Shown piece by piece: positions 1 to 7,480 of a DNA stretch of 64,000 bases (position 1 is the stretch's first letter; the number at the start of each line of letters is the position of its first letter). The position numbers were made by a program, and so were the translations under genes. The notes under the pieces were generated by a model. The model was not told the DNA's origin and made no database searches. It was given only the letters and a program-made list of their open reading frames with translations. This DNA comes from Micromonospora pallida (GTDB taxonomy: Bacteria > Actinomycetota > Actinomycetes > Mycobacteriales > Micromonosporaceae), in the NCBI RefSeq assembly GCF_900090325.1, contig NZ_FMHW01000002.1, positions 4,775,001 through 4,839,000 on the forward strand. The letters run 5' to 3'.

Positions 1-76
1 ACACCGGGGCGGACGCCTCGGCGGCCGGCTGACGGCCCGGCCGGAACAACCGGTGGGGCCGGAGAGACCAGGCCAT
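1..76 (-). CDS. partial CDS, next gene of the eCIS structural operon (5' end only)
   Basis: Only the first 25 codons lie in the window. The ATG at 76-74 is preceded by an excellent Shine-Dalgarno (AGGAGGTG, 88-81) and the reading frame stays open to the window edge with GC-rich third positions. The encoded start is basic and proline-rich (MAWSLRPHRLF...). It follows the tube/chaperone genes on the same strand, so it is probably another injection-system component. Too little is visible to name it. Confidence 0.5.
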   Translation of the reverse strand, partial: MAWSLRPHRLFRPGRQPAAEASAPV

Positions 77-186
77 CACCCACCTCCTCAGTCAGCTCAG
101 AAACGGCGGTTCGCGGTCGGAGCGGTTCACGATCGATACGGCCGGCCCGAGCGGTCGATACGGTCGGCCCTAGCGGTCGGGACGGT

Positions 187-597
187 TCACGGGTGGGACG
201 CGGCGGCCAGGTCCACTGCGAACTCGTCCCCGCAGTACGGGCAGGTGACCTCCGCCCCGGTGTGCCCCTGCTGGTTGACCCGCCGGTAGAGGTCCTGGAG
301 AAACGCCAGGTCGGAGGCGAAGAGCCGCTCGATCACCGTGGTGTCGACCGGCTGCACCGCCCCGATCCGGGTCACCGTCCGGGCCAGCAGCAGCACGGTG
401 AGGTACGCCGGGTTCTGCCGTACCCGGGGGTCGGCCTGGGGGTTGATCTCGTCACGGGCGGTGGCGAGCCGCAGGACGCCCTCCCGGTGCACCGCGCCCC
501 GGTCGTCCACCAGCCCTCGGGGCAGCACGAACGGGAACTCGGTGCGCAGGCCCGCCGCCGGTGCGGCGGCGGGCTCGGCGAGGTCAGATCCGCGCAT
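187..597 (-). CDS. eCIS tail-assembly chaperone-like protein with CxxC finger
   Basis: 136 aa. The central segment (about residues 45-110), with ARDEI, NPAYLTVLLLARTVTRIG and FASDLAFLQDLYRRVN, resembles small tail-assembly proteins that follow the tube gene in contractile injection systems. The C terminus carries a single CPYCG knuckle (about 121-125), half of a zinc ribbon, so metal binding may need a dimer or partner. Its ATG lies inside the last codons of the tube gene (14-bp overlap), which indicates translational coupling. Function is inferred from position and general resemblance; a chaperone for tube or tape-measure assembly is most likely. Confidence 0.6.
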   Translation of the reverse strand: MRGSDLAEPAAAPAAGLRTEFPFVLPRGLVDDRGAVHREGVLRLATARDEINPQADPRVRQNPAYLTVLLLARTVTRIGAVQPVDTTVIERLFASDLAFLQDLYRRVNQQGHTGAEVTCPYCGDEFAVDLAAASHP

Positions 598-1066
598 TGA
601 AGTCGAACAGGTCGTCGCACATCAGCGTGACCGTCTGGTAGACGATGTCGGTCGCGCCGGCCTTGACCCCGCTGACCTCCACCTTCGCCGGCCAGGCGTT
701 GGTCATCATGTACGTCAGCCGGGCGTCGCCGTTGAGGTCGTCGCCGGGCCCGTAGAGCTTCAGCGCGCAGTCCCGGTACGCGTCGTACATCAGGTTGCGC
801 ACCTTCTGGTGCCAGAGCCAGAGGTCGCCGTTGAGGTCGAGTCCCCGTTTGAGGGTGACCGTCGGCGGCTTGGTCCGGCCGAAGTGCCGGGAGAAGATCG
901 GCCCGGTGGGGCCGGCGGCCATGTACTCGGCGTTCTCCACCTCGCTGCTGATGCCGACCAGCTCGGCAAAGTTGATCGCGTTCATGCCCGGCACCTCCAG
1001 CCGGAACACGGCGGCGCTGATGATCTGGGTGTTCTCGCGTGCGTCCTGGGTGCCCTGACCTGCCAT
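584..1066 (-). CDS. eCIS / phage-like tail tube protein
   Basis: 160 aa, the usual size of the gp19-like inner-tube protein of contractile injection systems. The N terminus has the family's FRLEVPGMNAINFAELVGISSEVE segment; the centre has KPPTVTLKRGLDLNGDLWLWHQ, the standard tube beta-barrel signature; the C terminus has VYQTVTLMCDDL. The protein would stack as hexamers inside the sheath to form the channel that carries the spike and cargo. The start at 1066 has the Shine-Dalgarno AAAGGAC. It lies 34 bp downstream of the sheath gene on the same strand, the standard sheath-tube order. Assignment is by motif; no alignment was run. Confidence 0.88.
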   Translation of the reverse strand: MAGQGTQDARENTQIISAAVFRLEVPGMNAINFAELVGISSEVENAEYMAAGPTGPIFSRHFGRTKPPTVTLKRGLDLNGDLWLWHQKVRNLMYDAYRDCALKLYGPGDDLNGDARLTYMMTNAWPAKVEVSGVKAGATDIVYQTVTLMCDDLFDFNARI

Positions 1067-1100
1067 GATCGTCCTTTCTGGTTACGTCGTCGGGTCGGGG

Positions 1101-2660
1101 TCAGTCGTCGCCCGCGCCGTGCGAGAGCTGGGAGAGCCGGAACACCACGAACTCGGCCGGCTTGACCGGTGCGATGCCGATGTCGACGGTGAGGATCCCG
1201 GCGTCGAGGTTCTCCGGCGGGTTGTTCTCCGCGTCGCACTTGACGAAGAACGCCTCGGACCAGGTGTCGCCCATCAGGGCGCCGCTGCGCCACACCCGGC
1301 GGAGGAACATCGTGATGACCCGGCGCACCGCGTCCCAGAGCCGGGGATCGTTGGGCTCGAAGACCACCCAGTTGGTGCCGAGCAGGATCGACTTCTCGAT
1401 CCAGTTGAACAGCCGCCGGACGTTCAGGTAGCGCCACTCGGCGTCGCTGGAGAGCGTACGGGCGCCCCAGATCCGGATGCCCTGGCCGGGGAAGGACCGG
1501 ATGCAGTTCACCCCGATCGGGTTGAGCTGGTCGTGCTCGCCCTTGGTCAGGCCGCTCTCCAGGGCGAGCGCGCCCCGGATGATCTCGTTGGCCGGGGCCT
1601 TGTGCACGCCCCGGGTGTCGTCGTTGCGGGCCCACACCCCGGCGACGTGGCCGCTCGGCGGCATGAACACCGCCCGCCCCTGCGCCGGGTCCATGACCTT
1701 GACCCAGGGCCAGTAGAGCGTGGCGTACTTCGAGTCGTAGCCGGCGACGTCCTGCCGCCACTCCTTGAGCCGCTGCGGGTGCAGGCCGGGCGGCGGGTCG
1801 AGAATGGCCACCCGGTCGCCCATCAGCTCGCAGTGCGCGATCATCGCGAGCTGGACGGCCTTGAACGCCTCGTCGTCGATGGCTCCCCGCTGGTAGGCGG
1901 CGGCCAGGTCGGGCACGCTGAGCATGGTGACGTCCTCGATCGCCTCCAGCCCGGCGAACCCGGTCCGGTCGCTGACGTCCCCGACGTAGTCCTGGGCCCG
2001 TACGGCGAGGTCTGCGGTCGTGGTGGTGGCCGGCAGGGCCGGCGCGGCCAGGGCGACCTCGGCACCTCGGCGCGGCGGGGCGAGCGTGGCGCCCTTGACC
2101 TCCTCGATCTGGATCAGCTTGGACTGCTGCTTCACGGCGGTGACCACGTTCCCGGCACCCCGGCGGGTGGTCAGGTTGTCCAGCGTCTCGACCGGCTTGC
2201 CGGCCTGTTTCACCACGAGTTTGAAGGTGTCGTCGCCGCCCTCGGAGGCGTCGGTGACCTCGACCGAGAGGTCCTGACCCGCCGGGCCGGGCAGGGCGGC
2301 GCGGACGGTGAAGGAGAGCTTCCCGTTGTCGCCGCCGGCCGGCACCGCCGCGGTGGCGTACGCCCCGTCGCCGCCCGCCGCCCCGGCGTCCCCGCCGGTC
2401 GGTCCCACCCGGACGACGTACGCGGAACCGCCGCCGTTGAGGAAGTACCCGTAGACCGACAGGGGCAGGAACGCGCCGGCCACGAACCCGCCGAAGGTGC
2501 GGGTGTACTGCGACCAGTTGGTGATCAGGGTGGGCTCGTTGACCGGCCCCTTCTCGGCGAAGCCGACGAACGCGGCGACGGCGGTCCCGACCGCCTCGAT
2601 CGGCCTCGACCCGGAGGACACCTCCTCCACGTAGACGCCCGGCGACAGATACGTCGGCAT
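1101..2660 (-). CDS. eCIS contractile tail sheath protein
   Basis: 519 aa from the ATG at 2660, chosen because it has a perfect AGGAGG about 7 bp upstream and opens with the sheath hallmark PTYLSPGVYVEEVSSGSRPI. An in-frame upstream start would add 41 arginine-rich residues with no ribosome-binding site. The C-terminal third (GVNCIRSFPGQGIRIWGARTL, WRYLNVRRLFNWIEKSI) is the conserved sheath core that drives contraction. It heads a leftward operon with the tube and assembly genes and is transcribed divergently from the DUF4255 gene, which leaves 178 bp for a two-way promoter region. Belongs to the actinobacterial (Streptomyces CIS-like) eCIS lineage by gene content. Confidence 0.92.
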   Translation of the reverse strand: MPTYLSPGVYVEEVSSGSRPIEAVGTAVAAFVGFAEKGPVNEPTLITNWSQYTRTFGGFVAGAFLPLSVYGYFLNGGGSAYVVRVGPTGGDAGAAGGDGAYATAAVPAGGDNGKLSFTVRAALPGPAGQDLSVEVTDASEGGDDTFKLVVKQAGKPVETLDNLTTRRGAGNVVTAVKQQSKLIQIEEVKGATLAPPRRGAEVALAAPALPATTTTADLAVRAQDYVGDVSDRTGFAGLEAIEDVTMLSVPDLAAAYQRGAIDDEAFKAVQLAMIAHCELMGDRVAILDPPPGLHPQRLKEWRQDVAGYDSKYATLYWPWVKVMDPAQGRAVFMPPSGHVAGVWARNDDTRGVHKAPANEIIRGALALESGLTKGEHDQLNPIGVNCIRSFPGQGIRIWGARTLSSDAEWRYLNVRRLFNWIEKSILLGTNWVVFEPNDPRLWDAVRRVITMFLRRVWRSGALMGDTWSEAFFVKCDAENNPPENLDAGILTVDIGIAPVKPAEFVVFRLSQLSHGAGDD

Positions 2661-2838
2661 CGAACCTCCTGTACGACGGTGTGTTGCGGCGAGCATGCCA
2701 ACGGCGCGCGCCCGGATCCGTTGCCCGCCGGACCGCCACGGGGGTAGGCCACACTGCCCCGAAGGGCACCGGATCCGCCCCATCGGCCTGCCCTGCCGCC
2801 GAACGCGGGGACACCCGGACGACCGGCAGGGTGGGTGG

Positions 2839-3450
2839 GTGATCTGGGATGTCGACCTGTCGGTCCGGGCCTGGCTGGGCAGCTACCTGCCGCCGGGCGT
2901 ACCCGTGGTCTTCGACCCGCCGGACCGCTGCGCGGAACTCGCCGGCGAGCTGGTCTCGGCCTTCCTGTTGGACGTCGAGGAGGATTCCAGCGGGGTCTCC
3001 GCCACCTGGGACGACCTGCGGGACGCCACCGGCCAGGTGACCGCGCGCCGCCCGCCGGGGCGGCGCTACCGGTTCAGCTACCTGCTGACCGCCTGGGGAC
3101 CGGACACCGAACGGGAACACCGCCTCCTCGGCGACCTGCTGGTCGGCTGCGCGGAGTGCACGGCGCTGCCCACCCGTTTCCTCGCCGGGGCCCTGGCCCG
3201 GACGAACCAGGCGGTGGTGGTGCGCAGCGCCCCCCACCGCGAGGGGACCGCCGGCTCGGCGTGGCTGCCGCGCGGCGGGCCGGCCCGGACCGGCCTGCAC
3301 CTGCAACTACTCGTCCCGTTCGTCCCGGAGGCATCGACCGAGCTGGCCCCGGCGCCGCGTGAGGTGAGCGTCAACAGCAGCAGACAGCCGGGCGACCCCG
3401 CCGGGCCCCGCGCCCCGCGCCGCCCGGGACGGATCAGCGAACCCGGCTGA
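2839..3450 (+). CDS. DUF4255 (Pvc16 N-terminal-like) eCIS protein
   Basis: 203 aa from a GTG at 2839; the upstream extension is arginine/proline-rich noise. The fold begins at once (WDVDLSVRAWLGSYLPPGVPVVFDPPD) and contains RRYRFSYLLTAWGPDTEREHRLLGDLL, typical of DUF4255/Pvc16-like proteins that terminate or cap the sheath in contractile injection systems. The tail (after about residue 170) is low-complexity and rich in proline and arginine. Such genes normally sit beside the sheath gene, as here in divergent orientation. The family role as a terminator or cap is established for related systems; the exact role here is inferred. Confidence 0.75.
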   Translation: MIWDVDLSVRAWLGSYLPPGVPVVFDPPDRCAELAGELVSAFLLDVEEDSSGVSATWDDLRDATGQVTARRPPGRRYRFSYLLTAWGPDTEREHRLLGDLLVGCAECTALPTRFLAGALARTNQAVVVRSAPHREGTAGSAWLPRGGPARTGLHLQLLVPFVPEASTELAPAPREVSVNSSRQPGDPAGPRAPRRPGRISEPG

Positions 3451-3545
3451 ACCGTCTGGTTGCCCGATGAGGTAGCGACGGCTGCCCGTTGGTGTTCCTC
3501 GATCGTGGTACTGCCGGCCCATGCCGCGCCGAGAGACTGCCCGGC

Positions 3546-4892
3546 ATGAGCGTCGCTGTGGGACTTGCCGAGACCGAGCTGACCGTCGCGCCGGGCGACG
3601 AGGTCGGCTGCACCGTACGGGTGCGCAACACCGCCTCCGTCGTGGACCACTTCACCCTGGACCTGGTCGGCGACGCCGGGTCCTGGGCCGAGATCGACCC
3701 GCCGACGATGAACCTGCTCCCCGGCACCGAGCAGGAGGCACGAGTCACCTTCCGGCCACCCCGGTCGGCCACCGTCCCGGCCGGCGACGTCGACTTCGGC
3801 GTACGGGTGCGGGGCCGGGAGAACCCGGACGGCTCGGTGGTCGAGGAGGGCCGGGTCACCGTCCTGCCCTTCGTGGAGCTCGCCGCCGAGCTGGCTCCCC
3901 GGACCTCCCGGGCCCGGCGGACCGGCGTCCACCAGTTGGTCGTCGACAACACCGGCAACACCGAGACCACCGTCGAGGTGCTGCCCACCGACCCGGACCT
4001 GCTGCTGGACTTCCGGGTCCGGCCGGCCGCGCCGGCGCTGCGTCCGGGCACCGCCACCTTCGTCAAGCTGCGGGTACGCCCGAAGAAGCGGTTCCTGCTC
4101 GGACCGGACCGCAACCTGCCGTTCCAGGTGGCCGTCACCCGTCCCGACACCGAGCCGATCACCTCCGACGGAGTGCTGGTGCAGCAGGCGATGCTGCCCG
4201 CCTGGTCGCCCCGGGTGGTGCTGATCGCCGTCGCGGCGGCGGTGGCCCTGGTGGCGCTCTGGTTCGCGGTGCTCAAGCCGACCGTGCAGTCCACCGCGAA
4301 GGAGGCCGCCCAGGTGGAGACCCAGCAGCTCAACCAGGAGTTGAGCGAGGAGGTGGCCGAGGTCAAGACCCAGGCCAGCGAGGCTGCGGTGACCGCTGAG
4401 AAGGCCGAGCAGGCGGTGACCGGCGGTTCCGCCGCGCCGAAGCCGAGTACCTCGGCGGGCCCGGCAGACGGCGCGGGGAACGGTCCGGGCGGGACCCTGG
4501 ACAACGCCGACCCGGAGACCGCCGCCGACTTCCGGGTCGCCACCAGCGCCTCCCCCACCTCGAACGAGTTCGCGCTGTCCACGTACCGGCCGGCGGCGCG
4601 GAAGGTGCTCTGGGTGACCGACATCGTGCTGCAGAACCCGCACGGCGACGCGGGCGTGCTCCAGGTGCGACGGGGAGACACCGTGCTGCTGGAGACCGGG
4701 TTGAACAACTTCCGCGACCTGGACTACCACTTCGTGCAGCCGCTGAAGTTCTCCGCCGACCAGCCGGTCACCGTGGCCGTGAAGTGCACCAACCCGGGCA
4801 GTACGCCGTGCACCCCGGCCGCGTACTTCGCCGGTCAACTGGTGCCGGTCGCGCCGGCCGCCAGCCCGTCCACCAGCCCCGCCGCCCGATGA
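3546..4892 (+). CDS. CisA-like membrane protein of the eCIS locus
   Basis: 448 aa from the ATG at 3546, whose product begins MSVAVGLAETELTVAPGDEV. Residues 1-215 look like two Ig-like/NPCBM-type beta domains. One transmembrane helix spans about 223-243 (VVLIAVAAAVALVALWFAVL). An alanine/glutamate-rich coiled coil covers about 250-292, then a Ser/Pro linker and a C-terminal beta domain (about 325-430). There is no signal peptide, so the Ig-like half is probably cytoplasmic and the C-terminal half external. This topology and its place in an eCIS locus match CisA of Streptomyces, which attaches the injection system to the cytoplasmic membrane. The match is inferred from architecture. The next gene starts within its stop codon (ATGA). 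Confidence 0.65.
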   Translation: MSVAVGLAETELTVAPGDEVGCTVRVRNTASVVDHFTLDLVGDAGSWAEIDPPTMNLLPGTEQEARVTFRPPRSATVPAGDVDFGVRVRGRENPDGSVVEEGRVTVLPFVELAAELAPRTSRARRTGVHQLVVDNTGNTETTVEVLPTDPDLLLDFRVRPAAPALRPGTATFVKLRVRPKKRFLLGPDRNLPFQVAVTRPDTEPITSDGVLVQQAMLPAWSPRVVLIAVAAAVALVALWFAVLKPTVQSTAKEAAQVETQQLNQELSEEVAEVKTQASEAAVTAEKAEQAVTGGSAAPKPSTSAGPADGAGNGPGGTLDNADPETAADFRVATSASPTSNEFALSTYRPAARKVLWVTDIVLQNPHGDAGVLQVRRGDTVLLETGLNNFRDLDYHFVQPLKFSADQPVTVAVKCTNPGSTPCTPAAYFAGQLVPVAPAASPSTSPAAR

Positions 4893-5413
4893 CCGGCCGA
4901 CCGGAGCCCGCAGGGGTCACCGCGTCCGGCCGGCCGGAGCCCGACGGGGCCGCCGCCGTCACCCCCGTCACCCCCGTACGCACGGCGGTCCGGGCCCGCG
5001 ACCCGATCTCCCAGGCCGGGGTGGTCGCCCAGCTCGGCATCGGTGACGGGGACGTGCCCGGGGTCCGTCCCGTGGTGGTGACCGGGGACGACGACACGGC
5101 CGACGTGCTGGTGGTCGTCGGGGACACCGTGGACGACTGGCTGCTGGCCCAGCTCGACGCGCTGGCCGCGACCGCCGGCCCGAAGCCGCGCCCGGTGCTG
5201 GTGGTGGGGCAGCTCGACGACACGGCGGGACTCCAGGCGATCGAGGCGGGCGGCCTGAGCATGGTCCGACGCGCGGAAAGCACCGCCGGGCTGCTACGCG
5301 AGGTGGTCCGGGCCGCCGCCCGGGGCGAGGCGCGGCTCCCCACCGACCTGCTCAGCTCCCTGCTGACCCGGGTGGGACGCGCGCAACGCCAGGTATTGGC
5401 CCCCGGGGCCTGA
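4889..5413 (+). CDS. LuxR/NarL-type regulator, N-terminal part (frameshifted)
   Basis: 174 aa, start ATG overlapping the previous stop (ATGA), so translationally coupled to the CisA-like gene. After about 50 proline/alanine-rich residues comes a receiver-like alpha/beta segment (DDDTADVLVVVGDTVDDWLLAQLD ... PRPVLVVGQLDDTAGLQAIEAGGLSMV). The position that normally holds the phosphorylated Asp reads VVVGDTV, so this is probably an atypical, non-phosphorylated receiver. The frame ends at TGA 5411-5413, but the DNA directly after it encodes a good LuxR helix-turn-helix in the -1 frame with no start of its own. Either a frameshift mutation, a sequencing error in the C4G4 run, or recoding. Regulators of this type accompany eCIS clusters in Streptomyces. 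Confidence 0.7.
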   Translation: MTGRPEPAGVTASGRPEPDGAAAVTPVTPVRTAVRARDPISQAGVVAQLGIGDGDVPGVRPVVVTGDDDTADVLVVVGDTVDDWLLAQLDALAATAGPKPRPVLVVGQLDDTAGLQAIEAGGLSMVRRAESTAGLLREVVRAAARGEARLPTDLLSSLLTRVGRAQRQVLAPGA

Positions 5414-5610
5414 CCATCCTGCCCCTCTCGCCACGGCAGCTTGCCGTGCTGCGGATGATCGCCGCCGGCGCGGACACCGCGACGATCGCCCGGGACCTGT
5501 CCTACTCGGAGCGCAGCATCAAGAACATCGTGCACGAGATCACCGTCCAGCTCGGCGTGCGCAACCGGACCCAGGCGGTCGCGCACGCCATCCGCGAGGG
5601 TCTGATCTGA
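5407..5610 (+). pseudogene. LuxR helix-turn-helix, C-terminal part of the frameshifted regulator
   Basis: Frame -1 relative to the preceding gene reads GLTILPLSPRQLAVLRMIAAG, then TIARDLSYSERSIKNIVHEI and NRTQAVAHAIREGLI before TGA 5608-5610. This is a complete LuxR-family HTH with the usual ser-x-R-Q-x-x-V-L-x-x-I-A-x-G entry and a closing A-x-x-x-G. No ATG or GTG precedes the HTH in this frame. Adding one G to the run at 5405-5408 would fuse the two parts exactly where a receiver-HTH linker should lie. Confidence 0.7.
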
Positions 5611-5644
5611 ACGGCCGACCCGGCCTACGGAAGGAGCGCCAGTC

Positions 5645-6037
5645 GTGGGCGTACCCGCCGCGAAACTCGGTGACAAGGTCGTCGGCAACGACACCCACAT
5701 CATCATGGTCCCGTCCCCGGGTGGACCGGTGCCGACGCCCACCCCGATGCCGTTCGCCGGCACGATCACCACCGGATGCAGCACCGACGTGCTGATTGAG
5801 GGGAAACCGGCTGCCGTGGTGGGCAGCGGGGCGGTGAACTCGCCCCCGCACGTACCCACCGGTGGGCCGTTCCAGGTCCCGCCGACCAACCAGGGCACCG
5901 TCCTCGCCGGCAGCCCCACCGTGCTGATCAACGGCAAGCCCGCCGCCCGGCACGGCGACAAGGTCAACACCTGCAACGACCCCGCGCCCCTACCGAACGG
6001 CACCATCGTCGCCACCGGCCAGGTGATCGTCGCCTGA
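5645..6037 (+). CDS. PAAR-domain spike-tip protein
   Basis: 130 aa from a GTG at 5645 with AAGGAG about 10 bp upstream. The sequence has the PAAR pattern of short beta repeats around glycine, proline and histidine (AAKLGDKVVGNDTHIIMVP, TGCSTDVLIEGKPAAVVGSG, GSPTVLINGKPAARHGDKVNTC), including the repeated V-L-I-x-G-K-P-A-A turn. PAAR proteins form the sharp metal-binding cone on the spike of contractile injection and type VI systems and can anchor effectors. There is no C-terminal toxin extension. Its place at the end of the rightward arm fits an eCIS component. Confidence 0.85.
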   Translation: MGVPAAKLGDKVVGNDTHIIMVPSPGGPVPTPTPMPFAGTITTGCSTDVLIEGKPAAVVGSGAVNSPPHVPTGGPFQVPPTNQGTVLAGSPTVLINGKPAARHGDKVNTCNDPAPLPNGTIVATGQVIVA

Positions 6038-6117
6038 GCCTCACAGCAGAAGGCATTGTCACCGTTTCGCCCACGACACGGTCACGGACGAGTCGGTGCC
6101 TCGGCCACCGAAGTGAC

Positions 6118-7059
6118 TCAGGTAATCGCCGCGATGCTCACCGCGCCAAAGATCGCCGCCAGGGCGCTGAGGGCGGCGAGGGTGGAGGCGACGACGGGGC
6201 GAAGCGCGGTGCCGGCTACCCGTCCCGGAGCGGGTAGCCGGCGCGCGACGGGAAGGATCGCCGTCTCAGGCAGTCGTGCGGCTATCGCCACCGTCACCAG
6301 CCAGCAGGCTCCGAGCACCCAGCCGGCCAGGACATCGCTCGGGTAGTGCACACCGAGATAGACGCGTGACAGGCCCACCGCCACGGCGAGGATGCCGGCG
6401 GCCATCCAGGCCGTGGCCCGCAAGGTGCCGCTGGCCGTAACCATGGAGATCAATAGCGCCACCGTGCCGAGGATGACCAGCGTGCTGGCCGTATGCCCGG
6501 ACGGGAACGAGAACCCGGATTCGAACACGGCCCGGTGCAGCGGATCGGGCCGGTCACGGCCGATCAGCACCTTGATACCGGCCACGAGCAGCGCCCCGCC
6601 ACCGCCAGCGATGGCAGCGAGCACGACGGGCCGCCACGATCGCAGCCGCAGCGCGACGGCGCTGGCCGCTATGGCGAGGACGCTGGCGAGCAGTACCTTG
6701 CCGCCGATGTCGGTGACGAGCACCACCACAGTGTCGACGCCTGCGGTGCGCCGATCGGCTATCCACTCGATGATCGGCCTGTCGACAACCGTGAGATCGT
6801 CGTTGTCGAGTACCTCGTCCAGGATCTCTATAAAAACCAGGATCAGCGCAAACGCTGTCGCGCTGCCCACAAGGAGGACGAGCAGGCCCTGTGCGGTCGG
6901 GTTCTCATCGAGCCAGAGCGACAGTCGTCCGCGGCCCACACGTGCTCGCAATCGGCGTACGGCCGGTCGCGCGCAGATCACGAGTCCGAACGCGACCGCC
7001 ACCGCAATCAACGCGATCGCGAAGCTGATAAACGTGGTTGTGCTCAACAACGCTCTCAC
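6118..7059 (-). CDS. PAP2-family membrane phosphatase
   Basis: 313 aa with about six hydrophobic segments. All three phosphatidic-acid-phosphatase motifs are present: K163...R170-P171 (KVLIGRDRP), PSGHT at 186-190, and S231-R232...H238...D242 (SRVYLGVHYPSDVLAG). The catalytic histidines (189 and 238) should face the outer side of the membrane. Likely substrates are undecaprenyl pyrophosphate or phosphatidylglycerophosphate-type lipids; which one cannot be read from the sequence. Monocistronic, convergent with the PAAR gene. An N-terminal cytosolic Arg-rich loop (30-48) separates the first two helices. Confidence 0.85.
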   Translation of the reverse strand: MRALLSTTTFISFAIALIAVAVAFGLVICARPAVRRLRARVGRGRLSLWLDENPTAQGLLVLLVGSATAFALILVFIEILDEVLDNDDLTVVDRPIIEWIADRRTAGVDTVVVLVTDIGGKVLLASVLAIAASAVALRLRSWRPVVLAAIAGGGGALLVAGIKVLIGRDRPDPLHRAVFESGFSFPSGHTASTLVILGTVALLISMVTASGTLRATAWMAAGILAVAVGLSRVYLGVHYPSDVLAGWVLGACWLVTVAIAARLPETAILPVARRLPAPGRVAGTALRPVVASTLAALSALAAIFGAVSIAAIT

Positions 7060-7273
7060 CTTCGCCGGTCAGTGGCTCGAAGACATCGCACGACCCGAGC
7101 ATCCCGATTCGACCGTTAAGGCGTGTTCAAATAGAGGTTAACGGTCCGCTAAGAGCTCAAAAGTGACCACCGCGTTGGTCGGTGGATTCAAGTACAGCCC
7201 CGACCACGTGGCGCACCTTGGCCTCGAGTTCGGGTCTCGAGCACAAGCAGCTACCAGGTGGTCGGATCGAGTG

Positions 7274-7477
7274 TCATCCGTCGGTTCCTGCATTCCGCTG
7301 CGGTACGTCCCTGGCTGCGCGGAGGACGTCGCGGGCGGCGGTCGCCACCGGGCAGTCCGGGGTACGGCACACCGGGCAGCGGCCGTCGGATCCGGGCCGG
7401 TGCTGGCGGAGGACCGCGCGGGCGGTGAGGATGATCCGGTTGCGGATCTGTGCCAGGGACAGGTGCGGGCCGGTCAC
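7274..7477 (-). CDS. small protein with CPVC...DCPVA motif, downstream of an XRE regulator
   Basis: 67 aa from a GTG at 7477, 3 bp after the stop of the XRE gene. The helical start (HLSLAQIRNRIILTARAVLRQH) is followed by CPVCRTPDCPVATAARDVL, a compact three-Cys motif that could hold a metal or form a redox site. I recognise it as the type of small actinobacterial protein that rides behind XRE/TPR regulators, but I know no function. Coupling by near-overlap makes co-translation with the regulator likely. Confidence 0.6.
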   Translation of the reverse strand: MTGPHLSLAQIRNRIILTARAVLRQHRPGSDGRCPVCRTPDCPVATAARDVLRAARDVPQRNAGTDG

Positions 7478-7480
7478 CGT

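Noticed and set aside
53..289. 78-codon plus-strand frame at the window start
   Set aside because: Opposite to the partial operon gene, no ribosome-binding site, Arg/Pro-rich.
982..3306. 774-codon minus-strand frame across the sheath gene
   Set aside because: Out-of-frame reading of the sheath gene; the sheath frame has the family motifs.
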